A DNA stretch of 64,000 bases, taken from positions 40,900 through 104,899 of the forward strand of contig NZ_BMVO01000024.1 of the NCBI RefSeq assembly GCF_014650755.1, read 5' to 3'. A model generated the notes under the pieces. It did no database searches and was not told where the DNA came from. It was given only the letters and a program-made list of their open reading frames with translations. Numbering within the stretch: the first letter of the stretch is position 1; every line of letters starts with the position of its first letter. This document shows positions 43,260 through 52,388 of the stretch, piece by piece. The position numbers were made by a program, and so were the translations under genes. Source of the stretch: Streptomyces chryseus. Its GTDB lineage: Bacteria; Actinomycetota; Actinomycetes; Streptomycetales; Streptomycetaceae.

Positions 43260-45746
43260 TCAGGACGGCCGGAGCTCCCGGGCCAGGTACGGCGCCGTAC
43301 GGCTGCCCGGGGCTTCCGCCACCTCGGCCGGCGGTCCCGCCGCGACGACGGTGCCGCCCTCGTCGCCGCCGCCCGGGCCGAGGTCGATCACCCAGTCGGC
43401 GCCCGCCGCGACGGCCATGTCGTGCTCGACGACGACCACCGTGTGCCCCTGGTCCACCAGGCCGTGCAACTGCCGCATCAGCACCTCGACATCGGCCGGA
43501 TGCAGCCCCGTCGTCGGCTCGTCCAGCAGGTACACCGTGTGGCCGCGCCGCGTGCGCTGGAGCTCGCTCGCGAGCTTGATCCGCTGCGCCTCGCCGCCCG
43601 ACAGCTCCGTCGCGGGCTGCCCCAGGCGCAGGTAGCCCAGGCCCACGTCCAGCAGCGCCCGCAGACTGCGCTCGGCCGCCGGCGTACCGGCGAAGAAGGC
43701 GGCGGCCGCCTCGACGGTCAGGTCGAGCACCTCGGCGATGTTCAGTCCGCGGAACGTGACCTCCAGGGTCTGCGGGTTGTACCGCGCGCCCCGGCAGTCC
43801 GGGCACGGGGCGTACGTACTCGGCAGGAACAGCAGCTCCACCGAGACGAACCCCTCGCCCTGGCAGGTCTCGCACCGCCCGCCGGCCACGTTGAACGAGA
43901 ACCGGCCCGCCTTGTACCCGCGTGCGCGCGCCTCGTCCGTGCCGGTGAAGAGCTTGCGCACGACGTCGAAGAGACCGGTGTACGTCGCCAGATTGGAGCG
44001 GGGCGTACGCCCGATCGGGCGCTGGTCGACCTGCACCAGCCGGTCCACGGCCTCCGTCCCCTCGGCCGAGGCACAACCGGACCCCGCCCCCGCGCCGGAC
44101 CCCGCCCCCGCGCCGGACTCCGGGCCCTCGTCGGACTCCCGTCCCGCGCCGCCGGTCGGGTCCGCGCCCGTCCGCTCCGCCAGGACGCCCGCGAGCACCT
44201 GCCCGACCAGGGTGGACTTCCCGGACCCCGACACCCCCGTCACCGCCGTGAACACCCCGAGCGGGAACTCGGCGTCCACGCCCCGCACGTTGTGCCGCTC
44301 GACGCCGTTCAGCCGCAGCAGGCCGGACGGCACGCGGACCTCGCGCGGGGCCGCGGGCGCGCGGTCGAAGAGGAAGCGGCGGGTCGCCGAATCCGCGACC
44401 CCGGCCAGGCCGGCGGGCGGACCGCTGTGCAGCACCCTGCCGCCGTGCTCGCCCGCCCGCGGCCCGACGTCGACCAGCCAGTCGGCACTGCGCACCACGT
44501 CCATCTGGTGCTCCACGACGAACACCGAGTTGCCCGCCGCCTTCAGCCGGCCGAGGACGACCAGCAGGGACTCCGTGTCGGCCGGGTGGAGTCCCGCCGA
44601 CGGTTCGTCCAGGACGTACACGACACCGAAGAGACCGGAGCGCAGCTGCGTCGCCAGCCGCAGGCGCTGGAGCTCGCCCGAGGAGAGGGTCGGCGTCGTA
44701 CGGTCGAGACTCAGATAGCCGAGCCCCAGCTCGGTGACGACCGCGATCCGCGCCAGCAGGTCGCCCGTCAGGACGCGCGCGCTCTCGCCACCGCCGGCCG
44801 GCCCTCCGTCGCCGTCGCCCAGCACGCGCGCGAGGGCCGACAGCGGCAGGCCGGCCAGCTCGGCGATCGTACGGCCGCCGAACGTGACCGCCAGCGCCTC
44901 GGGACGCAGCCTGCGGCCGTGGCACACCGGGCACGGCTCGGCGGTCAGGAAACGCTCGGCCCTCGCCCGCAGCGTCTGGCTCTTGGAGTCCGCGAAGGTG
45001 TGCATGACGTAACGCCGGGCGCTCATGTACGTGCCCTGGTACGGGCGTTGGATGCGCCCCGCGTCGCGCACCGGGTGGACCGTGACGACCGGCTGCTCGT
45101 CGGTGAACAGGATCCAGTCGCGGTCCCGCCGCTCCAGCTCGCGCCAGGGCCGGTCCACGTCGTACCCGAGCGCGTCCAGCACGTCGCGCAGGTTCTTGCC
45201 CTGCCAGGCGCCCGGCCACGCCTCGATCGCGCCCTCACGGACGGAGAGCGACGGGTCGGGCACCAGCAGCTCCTCGCTCGTGCGATGCACGCGGCCGAGG
45301 CCGTGGCACTCGGGGCAGGCACCCGCCGCCGTGTTCGGCGAGAAGGCGTCCGAGTCGAGGCGCGGGGCGCCCGGCGGATACGTGCCCGCCCGGGAGAAGA
45401 GCATCCGCAGGGAGTTGGAGAGGGTGGTGACCGTCCCGACCGACGAGCGCGAGGACGGCGCCGACCTGCGCTGCTCCAGCGACACGGCCGGCGGCAGCCC
45501 GGTGATCTCGCCGACCTTGGGAGCGCCGACCTGGTGGATCAGGCGCCGGGCGTACGGCGCGACGGACTCGAAGTAGCGGCGCTGGGCCTCGGCGTAGACG
45601 GTGCCGAAGGCGAGCGAGGACTTCCCGGAACCGGAGACGCCGGTGAAGACGACGAGCGCGTCGCGCGGGATGTCGACGTCGACGTGCCGCAGGTTGTGCT
45701 CGTCGGCGCCGCGCACCCGCACGTACGGGTCGTGGGCAGTGTGCAT
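43260..45746 (-). CDS. Class II UvrA-like ABC ATPase
   Basis: 828 residues, shorter than housekeeping UvrA (about 1000). Two Walker A loops (GVSGSGKSS near 40, GVSGSGKST near 500), ABC signatures (LSSGELQRL, LSGGEAQRI), and zinc-finger cysteines CPECHGLG, CPVCHGRR, CETCQGEG...CPDC. The missing length is mostly in the UvrB-binding and insertion regions, as in UvrA2/DrrC-type proteins tied to DNA-drug tolerance. An internal Gly/Ala/Ser linker (about 530-560) is encoded by an 18-bp tandem repeat. A repair or resistance role is inferred. Confidence 0.85.
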   Translation of the reverse strand: MHTAHDPYVRVRGADEHNLRHVDVDIPRDALVVFTGVSGSGKSSLAFGTVYAEAQRRYFESVAPYARRLIHQVGAPKVGEITGLPPAVSLEQRRSAPSSRSSVGTVTTLSNSLRMLFSRAGTYPPGAPRLDSDAFSPNTAAGACPECHGLGRVHRTSEELLVPDPSLSVREGAIEAWPGAWQGKNLRDVLDALGYDVDRPWRELERRDRDWILFTDEQPVVTVHPVRDAGRIQRPYQGTYMSARRYVMHTFADSKSQTLRARAERFLTAEPCPVCHGRRLRPEALAVTFGGRTIAELAGLPLSALARVLGDGDGGPAGGGESARVLTGDLLARIAVVTELGLGYLSLDRTTPTLSSGELQRLRLATQLRSGLFGVVYVLDEPSAGLHPADTESLLVVLGRLKAAGNSVFVVEHQMDVVRSADWLVDVGPRAGEHGGRVLHSGPPAGLAGVADSATRRFLFDRAPAAPREVRVPSGLLRLNGVERHNVRGVDAEFPLGVFTAVTGVSGSGKSTLVGQVLAGVLAERTGADPTGGAGRESDEGPESGAGAGSGAGAGSGCASAEGTEAVDRLVQVDQRPIGRTPRSNLATYTGLFDVVRKLFTGTDEARARGYKAGRFSFNVAGGRCETCQGEGFVSVELLFLPSTYAPCPDCRGARYNPQTLEVTFRGLNIAEVLDLTVEAAAAFFAGTPAAERSLRALLDVGLGYLRLGQPATELSGGEAQRIKLASELQRTRRGHTVYLLDEPTTGLHPADVEVLMRQLHGLVDQGHTVVVVEHDMAVAAGADWVIDLGPGGGDEGGTVVAAGPPAEVAEAPGSRTAPYLARELRPS
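44077..44112. repeat. 18-bp in-frame tandem repeat inside the UvrA-like gene
   Basis: Two exact copies of an 18-base unit (44077-44094 and 44095-44112) plus a partial third, coding for Gly/Ala/Ser residues of the linker. Keeps the reading frame. Confidence 0.8.
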
Positions 45747-45792
45747 CGGCGGGGCTCCGTACGCGGGGACTGGTGCGGCAAACGGTCCGATC

Positions 45793-46815
45793 CTAGGCGG
45801 CGTCCGTGCCCGTGAGCCCCGCCAGCCGGGCCAGCCGCCGGTACGAGTCCAGGAGGGCCCCGCGGTCGTACGTACTGGTCGCGACCAGGTACTCGTCGGC
45901 GCCGCTGCGCCCGAGCACCTTCTCCAGGGCGTCGGCGACCTCGTCGTGCGTGCCGTGGATGTGGCCGCGCCGGGCGTCTTCGAAGAGGCCCCGCTCGCGG
46001 TCGGTCATCGGCCGGGCCAGGATCTCGTCGGCGGGCGCGAGCGGCGGGAAGGATCCGTGCGTGCGGGAGTACGCCGATGCCCAGGCCTCCGGCACCAGGA
46101 GCCGCCCCGCTTCCTCGGAGGTGTCCGCGACGGCCACCGTGCCCGACAGGACGACGTACGGCCGCTCACCCCAGGCGGAGGGGCGGAAGGCCTCGCGGTA
46201 GCCGTCGATCGCCCGCAGCATCTCGTCCTCGCCGCGTGCCGCCGCGATCACCAGCGGAAGCCCGGCCGCCGCGGCGACCCGCGCCCCGGCGCCGGTGGCC
46301 AGCACGAACGCGGGCGGCCGCAGGCCCTCGGCGGGGTGGGCGTGGACCTGCGGATGGGCGCTCTGGTCGCCGGTGAAGTAGCCCAGCAGCTCGCCGAGCC
46401 GCTCGGCGAAGTCCCCGGCGTCCTTCTTGTCCCGGCCCAGGGCCCGGCGTATCCCGTCCGTGAACCCCACCGAACGGCCGAGCCCCATGTCGATCCGGCC
46501 CGGGAAGAGCGACTCCAGTACGCCGAACTGCTCCGCCACGACCAGCGGCTGATGGTTCGGCAGCATCACCCCGCCCGTGCCCACCCGGATCGTGGACGTC
46601 GCCGCCGCGACGGCGGCGGCGAGCACGGTCGGCGCGGAACCGGCGACTCCGGGCACGCTGTGGTGCTCCGACACCCAGAAGCGGTGATAACCGAGCGCCT
46701 CGGCCCGCCGCGCCAGGTCCACGGTGTCCCGCAGCGCCTGCGGGGCGTCGTACCCCTGACGCGTCCGGGAACGGTCGAGGACGGAGAACCGGGTCCGCGC
46801 GATCACTGAGCTCAC
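45793..46815 (-). CDS. LLM-class (luciferase-like) flavin oxidoreductase
   Basis: 340 residues with a GTG start at 46815 (GTG 46806 possible). TIM-barrel signatures RFWVSEHHSVPG (metal/flavin site), RVGTGGVMLPNHQPL and MGLGRSVGF. These oxidases use reduced FMN or F420; the cofactor cannot be settled by eye. The UvrA-like gene follows downstream, 46 bp later on the same strand. Confidence 0.85.
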   Translation of the reverse strand: MSSVIARTRFSVLDRSRTRQGYDAPQALRDTVDLARRAEALGYHRFWVSEHHSVPGVAGSAPTVLAAAVAAATSTIRVGTGGVMLPNHQPLVVAEQFGVLESLFPGRIDMGLGRSVGFTDGIRRALGRDKKDAGDFAERLGELLGYFTGDQSAHPQVHAHPAEGLRPPAFVLATGAGARVAAAAGLPLVIAAARGEDEMLRAIDGYREAFRPSAWGERPYVVLSGTVAVADTSEEAGRLLVPEAWASAYSRTHGSFPPLAPADEILARPMTDRERGLFEDARRGHIHGTHDEVADALEKVLGRSGADEYLVATSTYDRGALLDSYRRLARLAGLTGTDAA

Positions 46816-46951
46816 CCCTGCTTCAACACCGCAGCCGCGTGAGGATTCCCCGCCGGTGACGTGACCCTTCCCCCGCCGGGGGGCGAGGCCGACGCGGACG
46901 GACGCGAGGCCGCCGCGGACGAACGGGCCGGGCGCGTCCTAGAGTGCCGGA

Positions 46952-47455
46952 ATGACTCCTCGTACGCCGCACAGCAGCAGGCCACTGGCCGTGTTCGACC
47001 TCGACGGAACCCTCGCCGACACCGCGCACCGCCAGCGCTTCCTGGAGCGCACGCCGCGCGACTGGGACGGCTTCTTCGGCGCGGCGCCCGACGATCCGCC
47101 GCTGCCGGAGGGGGTGCGCATGGCGCGGGAGAGCGCCGCCGAGTGCGAGGTCGTCTACCTCACCGGCCGTCCCGAGCGGTGCCGGCGCGACACGCTCGAC
47201 TGGCTCGCCGCCCAGGACCTGCCCGAGGGGCGGATCTGGATGCGCCGCGACCACGACCGGCGGCCCGCCCGCGTCACCAAGCTGGAGATCCTGAAGCGGC
47301 TGGCGGCGGGGGGCCGGGAGGTGCGGATGCTCGTGGACGACGACGAGCTGGTCTGCGTGGCGGCGGAGCAGGCCGGTTTCACCGTCGTACGCGCCCGCTG
47401 GGCCGCCACGTCGGCGGCGCTCAGGGACGCGCAGGAGCGCGACGGCCGGACGTGA
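46952..47455 (+). CDS. HAD-superfamily phosphatase (PNKP 3'-phosphatase-like)
   Basis: 167 residues. Motif I DLDGTLADT with nucleophile Asp, motif II TGRPE and motif IV region VDDDELV. The SxTGR-type motif II and size are those of the polynucleotide-kinase phosphatase-like HAD group. The substrate, nucleic acid or small phosphate ester, is not determined. It ends nine bases from the convergent dodecin gene. Confidence 0.8.
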   Translation: MTPRTPHSSRPLAVFDLDGTLADTAHRQRFLERTPRDWDGFFGAAPDDPPLPEGVRMARESAAECEVVYLTGRPERCRRDTLDWLAAQDLPEGRIWMRRDHDRRPARVTKLEILKRLAAGGREVRMLVDDDELVCVAAEQAGFTVVRARWAATSAALRDAQERDGRT

Positions 47456-47464
47456 CGGCGCGGG

Positions 47465-47680
47465 TCACGCGTTGTCTTCGAGGCGGAAGCCGACCTTGAG
47501 GCCGACCTGGTAGTGCTCGATCCTGCCGTCGACGATGTGACCGCGCACCTGGGTCATCTCGAACCAGTCGAGGCCGCGCAGCGTCTGGGAGGCGCGGTCG
47601 ATGCCGTTGCGGATCGCCTGGTCGACGCCCTCGGTCGAGGTGCCGACGATCTCGGTGACGCGGTACGTGTGGTCGGACAT
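47465..47680 (-). CDS. Dodecin (flavin-binding dodecamer)
   Basis: 71 residues from ATG 47680 with GAGGGAG upstream. The sequence has the dodecin layout: YRVTEIVGTS, a helix with GIDRA, the flavin-stacking Trp in GLDWFEM, and a final strand YQVGLKVGFRLE. Dodecins store or buffer FMN/riboflavin or coenzyme A in spherical 12-mers in actinomycetes. Confidence 0.92.
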   Translation of the reverse strand: MSDHTYRVTEIVGTSTEGVDQAIRNGIDRASQTLRGLDWFEMTQVRGHIVDGRIEHYQVGLKVGFRLEDNA

Positions 47681-47810
47681 GCGGCGCTCCCTCTGCTCCT
47701 GCGGCGCGGGGTACGTCCCGGCGCGCGCTTCTACCACCGTGCCCCAGCGGACGCCGGGTCGCACGTTCGGCTGCCTGCACCCCTGCGTGTGCCCCGCCGG
47801 GCTTCCCCCA

Positions 47811-47845
47811 CCCGCCCCGTTCCCCGGTCAGGGGAACGAGGCGGG
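47811..47845. terminator. Terminator hairpin of the egt operon
   Basis: 15-bp arms with one mismatch and a five-base loop, 40 bases downstream of the egtD stop on the minus strand. Confidence 0.8.
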
Positions 47846-47884
47846 CAGCGCGGGGAAGGCCCCGCCGACGGCGCCGATCGCGCC

Positions 47885-48847
47885 CTACACCGCCACCGCC
47901 AGCGACAGGGCGAAGCGACCCGCCCCGTCGGTCCACCACTCGCGCAGGTCAAGCCCGGCCCCGCCGAGCTCACGGCGTACCCCGTCCTGCCGGAACTTCG
48001 CCGAGACCTCGGTGCGGATCTCCTCACCGGATTCGAACGACACCGCGATGTCCAGCTCCGGGATCTTCACCGTCAGGGCCGTCCGCGCCCGCAGCCGCAT
48101 CTCGATCCACTCGTGCTGCCGGTCCCACACCGCGACGTGCTCGAAGTCGTCGGGGTCGAAGTCCGCCCCCAGCTCTCGGTCGATGACGGACAGGACGTTC
48201 TTGTTGAACGCGGCGGTCACCCCCCGCGCGTCGTCGTACGCCGCCACCAGCGTCGCCTCGTCCTTCACCAGGTCCGTGCCCATGAGGAGCGCGTCCCCCG
48301 GCGCCAGCAGCGAGCGCACGGACTTCAGGAACACCGCCCGCTCGTCCGGCAGCAGGTTGCCGATCGTGCCGCCCAGGAAGGCGACGAGGCGCGGCCCCGG
48401 CGTGCCGGGCAGCGCCAGCCCGCGGGTGAAGTCCGCGATCAGCGCGTGCACGGACAGGGCGGGCCGCTCGTCGAGGAGCGACGCCGCGGCGGCCGTCAGC
48501 GCGCTCTCGCTGACGTCGACCGGGACGTAGCTCTCCAGTGCGGGCAGTGCGTCCAGCAGGTGGCGGGTCTTCTCCGAGGAGCCCGAGCCGAGCTCCACCA
48601 GCGTGCGCGCCCGCGTCGCCGCCGCGATCTCGGGCGCGCGGGCGATCAGGATCTCCCGCTCCGCGCGCGTCGGGTAGTACTCCGGCAGCCGGGTGATCTC
48701 CTCGAACAGCTCGCTGCCGCGCGCGTCGTAGAACCACTTCGGCGGCAGCACCTTCGGCGTGCGGGTCAGTCCGTGCAGTACGTCGGCGCGCAGATCGGCG
48801 TCCGTCGCGTCCTCGGGCAGGGTGCGGGTCAGCAGGAACGGGCTCAC
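47885..48847 (-). CDS. egtD: L-histidine N-alpha-methyltransferase
   Basis: 320 residues; GTG start overlaps the egtC stop (GTGA). SAM loop LVELGSGSSEKT, YVPVDVSESAL and the FLGGTIGNL segment characterise EgtD, which makes hercynine by three methyl transfers to histidine. Last gene of egtABCD; the terminator hairpin lies 40 bp downstream. Confidence 0.95.
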   Translation of the reverse strand: MSPFLLTRTLPEDATDADLRADVLHGLTRTPKVLPPKWFYDARGSELFEEITRLPEYYPTRAEREILIARAPEIAAATRARTLVELGSGSSEKTRHLLDALPALESYVPVDVSESALTAAAASLLDERPALSVHALIADFTRGLALPGTPGPRLVAFLGGTIGNLLPDERAVFLKSVRSLLAPGDALLMGTDLVKDEATLVAAYDDARGVTAAFNKNVLSVIDRELGADFDPDDFEHVAVWDRQHEWIEMRLRARTALTVKIPELDIAVSFESGEEIRTEVSAKFRQDGVRRELGGAGLDLREWWTDGAGRFALSLAVAV

Positions 48848-49599
48848 GCAGTGGGCTCCTTGAGCGGGGTCAGCAGGACATCGGTGCGGGTGGCGGCGAG
48901 CAGGGTGCGGTCCGGGACCTCGCGCCAGTGCGGATCGTCGTCGTACGGCTCGGAGGCCACCAGCGTGCGACGGCCGGGCTCCGCGAAGTACCAGAGCGTG
49001 TCGCCCCAGGAGGTCGCGGCGACCGTCTCGCCGTCCGTCAGCAGCAGGTTCAGCCGGGAGCCGGGGGCGGCCTCCGCCAGCTCCACGACGGTGTCCGCCA
49101 GCGCCTGCCCCAGCTCGTCGCCGTCGCGCAGGCGGTGCAGTACGAGCGCCCAGACCAGCGCCGAGTCGCAGCGCGCCTCCAGGGCCAGCAGTTCGGCGGC
49201 GGGCAGTGCTCCGGCGAGCGTCGCGGCCGTCCGGGGCCAGCCCGTGAGCGCGCCGTTGTGGCTGAACAGCCAGCGCCCGGCGGCGAACGGCGCCGCCGCG
49301 GCCTCCCCGTCCGCGCCCGCCTCCGTGGCGTCGCGGACCGCCGCGAGCACGGCTCCCGAGCGTACGACCCGGGCCAGGTCCGCGAAGGAGGCGTCGGCCC
49401 ACATCGGGCCCGAGCGCCGGTACCGGGCCGGCGCCGGGTCGCCCTCGGCGTACCAGCCGACTCCGAACCCGTCCGCGTTGACGGTCCCGTACCGCTGGTG
49501 GCGCGGCGCCCACGCCTGGCGGTAGAGGCCGTGCGCCGGTTTCACCAGGAGCTCGCCGAGGGGCACCGGCGGCCCCAGCGCGGCGAAGTGACGGCACAT
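48844..49599 (-). CDS. egtC: Ergothioneine amidohydrolase
   Basis: 251 residues. MCRHFA places the nucleophilic Cys at position 2 of a class II glutamine-amidotransferase (Ntn) fold, with RYGTVNADGFG and FSHNGALTG motifs. It removes the gamma-glutamyl group from the sulfoxide intermediate. Stop/start overlap with egtB is TGATG. Confidence 0.95.
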   Translation of the reverse strand: MCRHFAALGPPVPLGELLVKPAHGLYRQAWAPRHQRYGTVNADGFGVGWYAEGDPAPARYRRSGPMWADASFADLARVVRSGAVLAAVRDATEAGADGEAAAAPFAAGRWLFSHNGALTGWPRTAATLAGALPAAELLALEARCDSALVWALVLHRLRDGDELGQALADTVVELAEAAPGSRLNLLLTDGETVAATSWGDTLWYFAEPGRRTLVASEPYDDDPHWREVPDRTLLAATRTDVLLTPLKEPTA

Positions 49600-50957
49600 C
49601 AGGACACCCCCGCGCCGGGCACGTGCCGGGTGTCCGGCGCGTCGCGCGCCGTGCGGAACCCGGCGAAGATCTGCCGCCGCACGGGCAGGTCCCAGTTGCG
49701 GAACGTCCCCCGGCAGGCCACCGGGTCCACCGCGAACGAACCACCGCGCAGCACCTTGTGCGCGCTGCCGAAAAACACCTCGGAGTACTCGCGGTACGGG
49801 AACGCCGCGAAGCCCGGGTACGGCAGGAAGTCGCTCGACGTCCACTCCCACACGTCGCCGATCAGCTGCCGTACGCCCAGCGGCGACGCACCGGCCGCGT
49901 ACGCCCCCACCGGCGCCGGCCGCAGGTGCCGCTGGCCCAGGTTGGCCGTCTCCGGGGTCGGGTCGGCGTCGCCCCACGGGTAGCGCGTCGAGCGCCCGGA
50001 CGCCGGATCGTGCCGGGCGGCCTTCTCCCACTCGGCCTCCGTGGGCAGCCGCCGGCCGGCCCAGCGCGCGTACGCGTCCGCCTCGTACCAGCTGACGTGC
50101 AGCACCGGCTCGTCCTCGGGCACGGGCTCCACCACCCCGAAGTGCCTGCGCAGCCACTGGCCGCCCTCGCGGCGCCAGAACAGCGGGGCGCTCAGGTCGT
50201 GCTTGCGGATCTGTGCCCAGCCCTCGGCCGCCCACCAGCGCGCGTCGGCGTACCCGCCGTCCGCCATGAAGTCCAGGTACGCGCCGTTGCTCACCGGCAC
50301 CGTGTCGATGAAGAACGCCGGGACGAAACGGTGGTGCGCGGGCCGCTCGTTGTCGAGCGCCCACGGCTCGGTGGACGTGCCCATGGTGAACGGGCCGCCG
50401 GGGACCAGTACCTCGCCCGCCGCGCTCGCCGCCGGGCCGGTGGGACGCGGCGGCGGTGGAGCGGTGAGCGCGACGGGACCCCGGCGCAGCTGATGGGTGA
50501 TCAGCATGGTCTCGTCGTGCTGCTGTTCGTGCTGCGCGACCATGCCGAAGGCGAAGGCCGAGTCGAGCAGCGCAGTCCCCTGCAGGGGACTGCGTTCCAG
50601 TACGTCGAGGGCCCGGCCCCGTACGTCGGCGGCGTACACCCGCGCCTCGGCGGGGGCGAGCAGCGGGAGCGACGGGCGCTCCGCGCGCGGGTGCTCGAAG
50701 GCGTCGTACACCGAGTCGATCTCGGGGCGCATCGCGTCGCGCCCGGCGACCGTCCGCAGGAGCCACAGCTCCTCCTGGTTGCCGATGTGCGCCAGGTCCC
50801 AGACCAGCGGCGACATCAACGGGGAGTGCTGGGCGGTGAGTTCACCGTCGTCCACGCAGTCGGTGAGCCCGGCGGTGCGCTCGCGCGCCCGCAGCAGCGC
50901 GTCGACGGCGCGGCTGCGCAGCGATTCGGGGTCCGTGACGCCCGAGGGGTCGCTCAT
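49599..50957 (-). CDS. egtB: Ergothioneine sulfoxide synthase
   Basis: 452 residues. DinB-like N-terminal domain with iron-ligand His residues (DLAHIGNQEE; QHEQQHDE) and C-terminal FGE-sulfatase domain (RLPTEAEWEKAAR; GDVWEWTSS; VLRGGSF). Oxygen-dependent iron enzyme that joins gamma-glutamylcysteine to hercynine. ATGA overlap with egtA. Confidence 0.95.
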   Translation of the reverse strand: MSDPSGVTDPESLRSRAVDALLRARERTAGLTDCVDDGELTAQHSPLMSPLVWDLAHIGNQEELWLLRTVAGRDAMRPEIDSVYDAFEHPRAERPSLPLLAPAEARVYAADVRGRALDVLERSPLQGTALLDSAFAFGMVAQHEQQHDETMLITHQLRRGPVALTAPPPPRPTGPAASAAGEVLVPGGPFTMGTSTEPWALDNERPAHHRFVPAFFIDTVPVSNGAYLDFMADGGYADARWWAAEGWAQIRKHDLSAPLFWRREGGQWLRRHFGVVEPVPEDEPVLHVSWYEADAYARWAGRRLPTEAEWEKAARHDPASGRSTRYPWGDADPTPETANLGQRHLRPAPVGAYAAGASPLGVRQLIGDVWEWTSSDFLPYPGFAAFPYREYSEVFFGSAHKVLRGGSFAVDPVACRGTFRNWDLPVRRQIFAGFRTARDAPDTRHVPGAGVS

Positions 50958-52231
50958 GTGCGGATGTCCTTCCCGTGAGCGGGGTCGAGCAGATCGTCGG
51001 CGGGACATCGCCCCTGGACCACGTACCGCTCGGTGAAGGCGGCGACGGCGCACTGCACGGCCGTCGACGCGCCCAGGCGGGGCAGCGCGTCGAGCGCCGC
51101 GTCGAAGCAGATCTCGGCGGCCGCCCGCAGCTCGGCGTCGGCCAGCCCGTACCGCGCGGCGTTGATCCACAGCGGATTGCGCGGCGCGGGCAGCGAACCG
51201 GCCGTCTCCGCGAGGGGCTTGACCGTCCGGTACGCGATCTCCGAGGCGGCGGGGTCGTCGAACAGCGCGGTGGTCACGGCGAGCGGGACGACCCAGCCGT
51301 TCTCGCCCGGCTGCGCGTCGATCATGCGCAGTTCGAGATGGCCGCGCGGTCGTACCGGCGGAAAGAGCGTGGTCAGGTGGTAGTCGAGGTCGGCGCGGGT
51401 CGGCGGGCGCGGCGCCCCGGAGCGTATCCAGGAGCGGAACGACAACCCGTCGGGTACGTCCCACGACCGGCCGGGAGCGCCTCGCACGCACATGACGGGA
51501 GCGTCCAGCACACGGTCCGTCCAGGCGCCGCGCGGCTCCGCGTGGAGGGGCGGGGCGAGGGACCGGCCCGGTTCGATCTCCGTCCACAGGGCCTGCCGGG
51601 TCGACCGCCATCCGGTACGCCGCCCGTGCTGGAACGGGGAGTTGGCGAACGCGGCCGACAGCACCGCGCCCAGCAGATGGGCGAGCAGCCAGCGCCGCCC
51701 GTGGCCGAGCGGGCCCGGCTCCTCGTGGCCCGCGTCCAGGCAGACCTGGACGGACGCCGAGGAGCACATCATGGCCCGTCCGGCGGGTCCCGCCCGGTCC
51801 AGGTACGCCTCCATCGCGTCGTAGCGCGGCTCCCGCAGAAGGCGCTTCGGGGGGTGCCAGGGATCGGTGCCGATGCCGGTGAGGCCGAGGTCCCAGGAGC
51901 GCAGAACGGCGCGTACGGCGTCGAGGTCCGAGGAGACGGAGTCGACGCACTCGGTCAGGGACGGGGCCGGGGAGGAACTGAGTTCCAGCTGGCCACCCGG
52001 CTCGACGGTGAGGGCCGACGCCAGGGGCAGGGCCCGCAGAGCGGTCAGAGCCGCTTCGAGGCGGGCGGGTTCTACGGGGAGCTCGGGAAGGTGCAGCTCA
52101 TGGACGAACCATTCGAGTTCGACGCCGACGATGCTCGGTGGACCCGTCTTGAAACAGATGCCGTGCAGTAATGCTTCCGCTCCGGCCTCCGTGACCGGGG
52201 GGCCCTCTGGTACGAAGTCGCCCGTGGACAT
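50954..52231 (-). CDS. egtA: Glutamate-cysteine ligase of ergothioneine synthesis
   Basis: 425 residues from ATG 52231 with AAGGAGG. GCS2-type ligase: GVELEWFVHEL near residue 36, MMCSSASVQVCLDAG and HLELRMIDAQPGENGW near the C-terminal third. It supplies gamma-glutamylcysteine for EgtB. First gene of the operon; no egtE-like lyase is present, so the last step is encoded elsewhere or done by another PLP enzyme. Confidence 0.93.
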   Translation of the reverse strand: MSTGDFVPEGPPVTEAGAEALLHGICFKTGPPSIVGVELEWFVHELHLPELPVEPARLEAALTALRALPLASALTVEPGGQLELSSSPAPSLTECVDSVSSDLDAVRAVLRSWDLGLTGIGTDPWHPPKRLLREPRYDAMEAYLDRAGPAGRAMMCSSASVQVCLDAGHEEPGPLGHGRRWLLAHLLGAVLSAAFANSPFQHGRRTGWRSTRQALWTEIEPGRSLAPPLHAEPRGAWTDRVLDAPVMCVRGAPGRSWDVPDGLSFRSWIRSGAPRPPTRADLDYHLTTLFPPVRPRGHLELRMIDAQPGENGWVVPLAVTTALFDDPAASEIAYRTVKPLAETAGSLPAPRNPLWINAARYGLADAELRAAAEICFDAALDALPRLGASTAVQCAVAAFTERYVVQGRCPADDLLDPAHGKDIRT

Positions 52232-52262
52232 GGCCTGTGCCTCCTTGCCGCGACGGTGTGGG

Positions 52263-52286
52263 GCCCGTCCCGGGATCGGGACGGGC
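52263..52286. promoter_or_regulatory. Leader hairpin in front of egtA
   Basis: Perfect 10-bp stem with a four-base GGAT loop, 32 bases upstream of the egtA start in the divergent gap. Could be a 5'-leader structure or an operator. Confidence 0.45.
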
Positions 52287-52388
52287 ATCGCACCCAGCTA
52301 AAGCCACAGACGCAGAATCGCACAAGAGCGTCCGGTCGGCGCGAGAACCCCGTTGCGCCGGGGCCCGGCGGTCGCCGACGATCTGACG

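Noticed and set aside
47465..47764. Longer dodecin start at 47764
   Set aside because: Dodecins are about 70 residues and start at MSDHTYRV; the extension lacks the fold and the ribosome site is at 47680.
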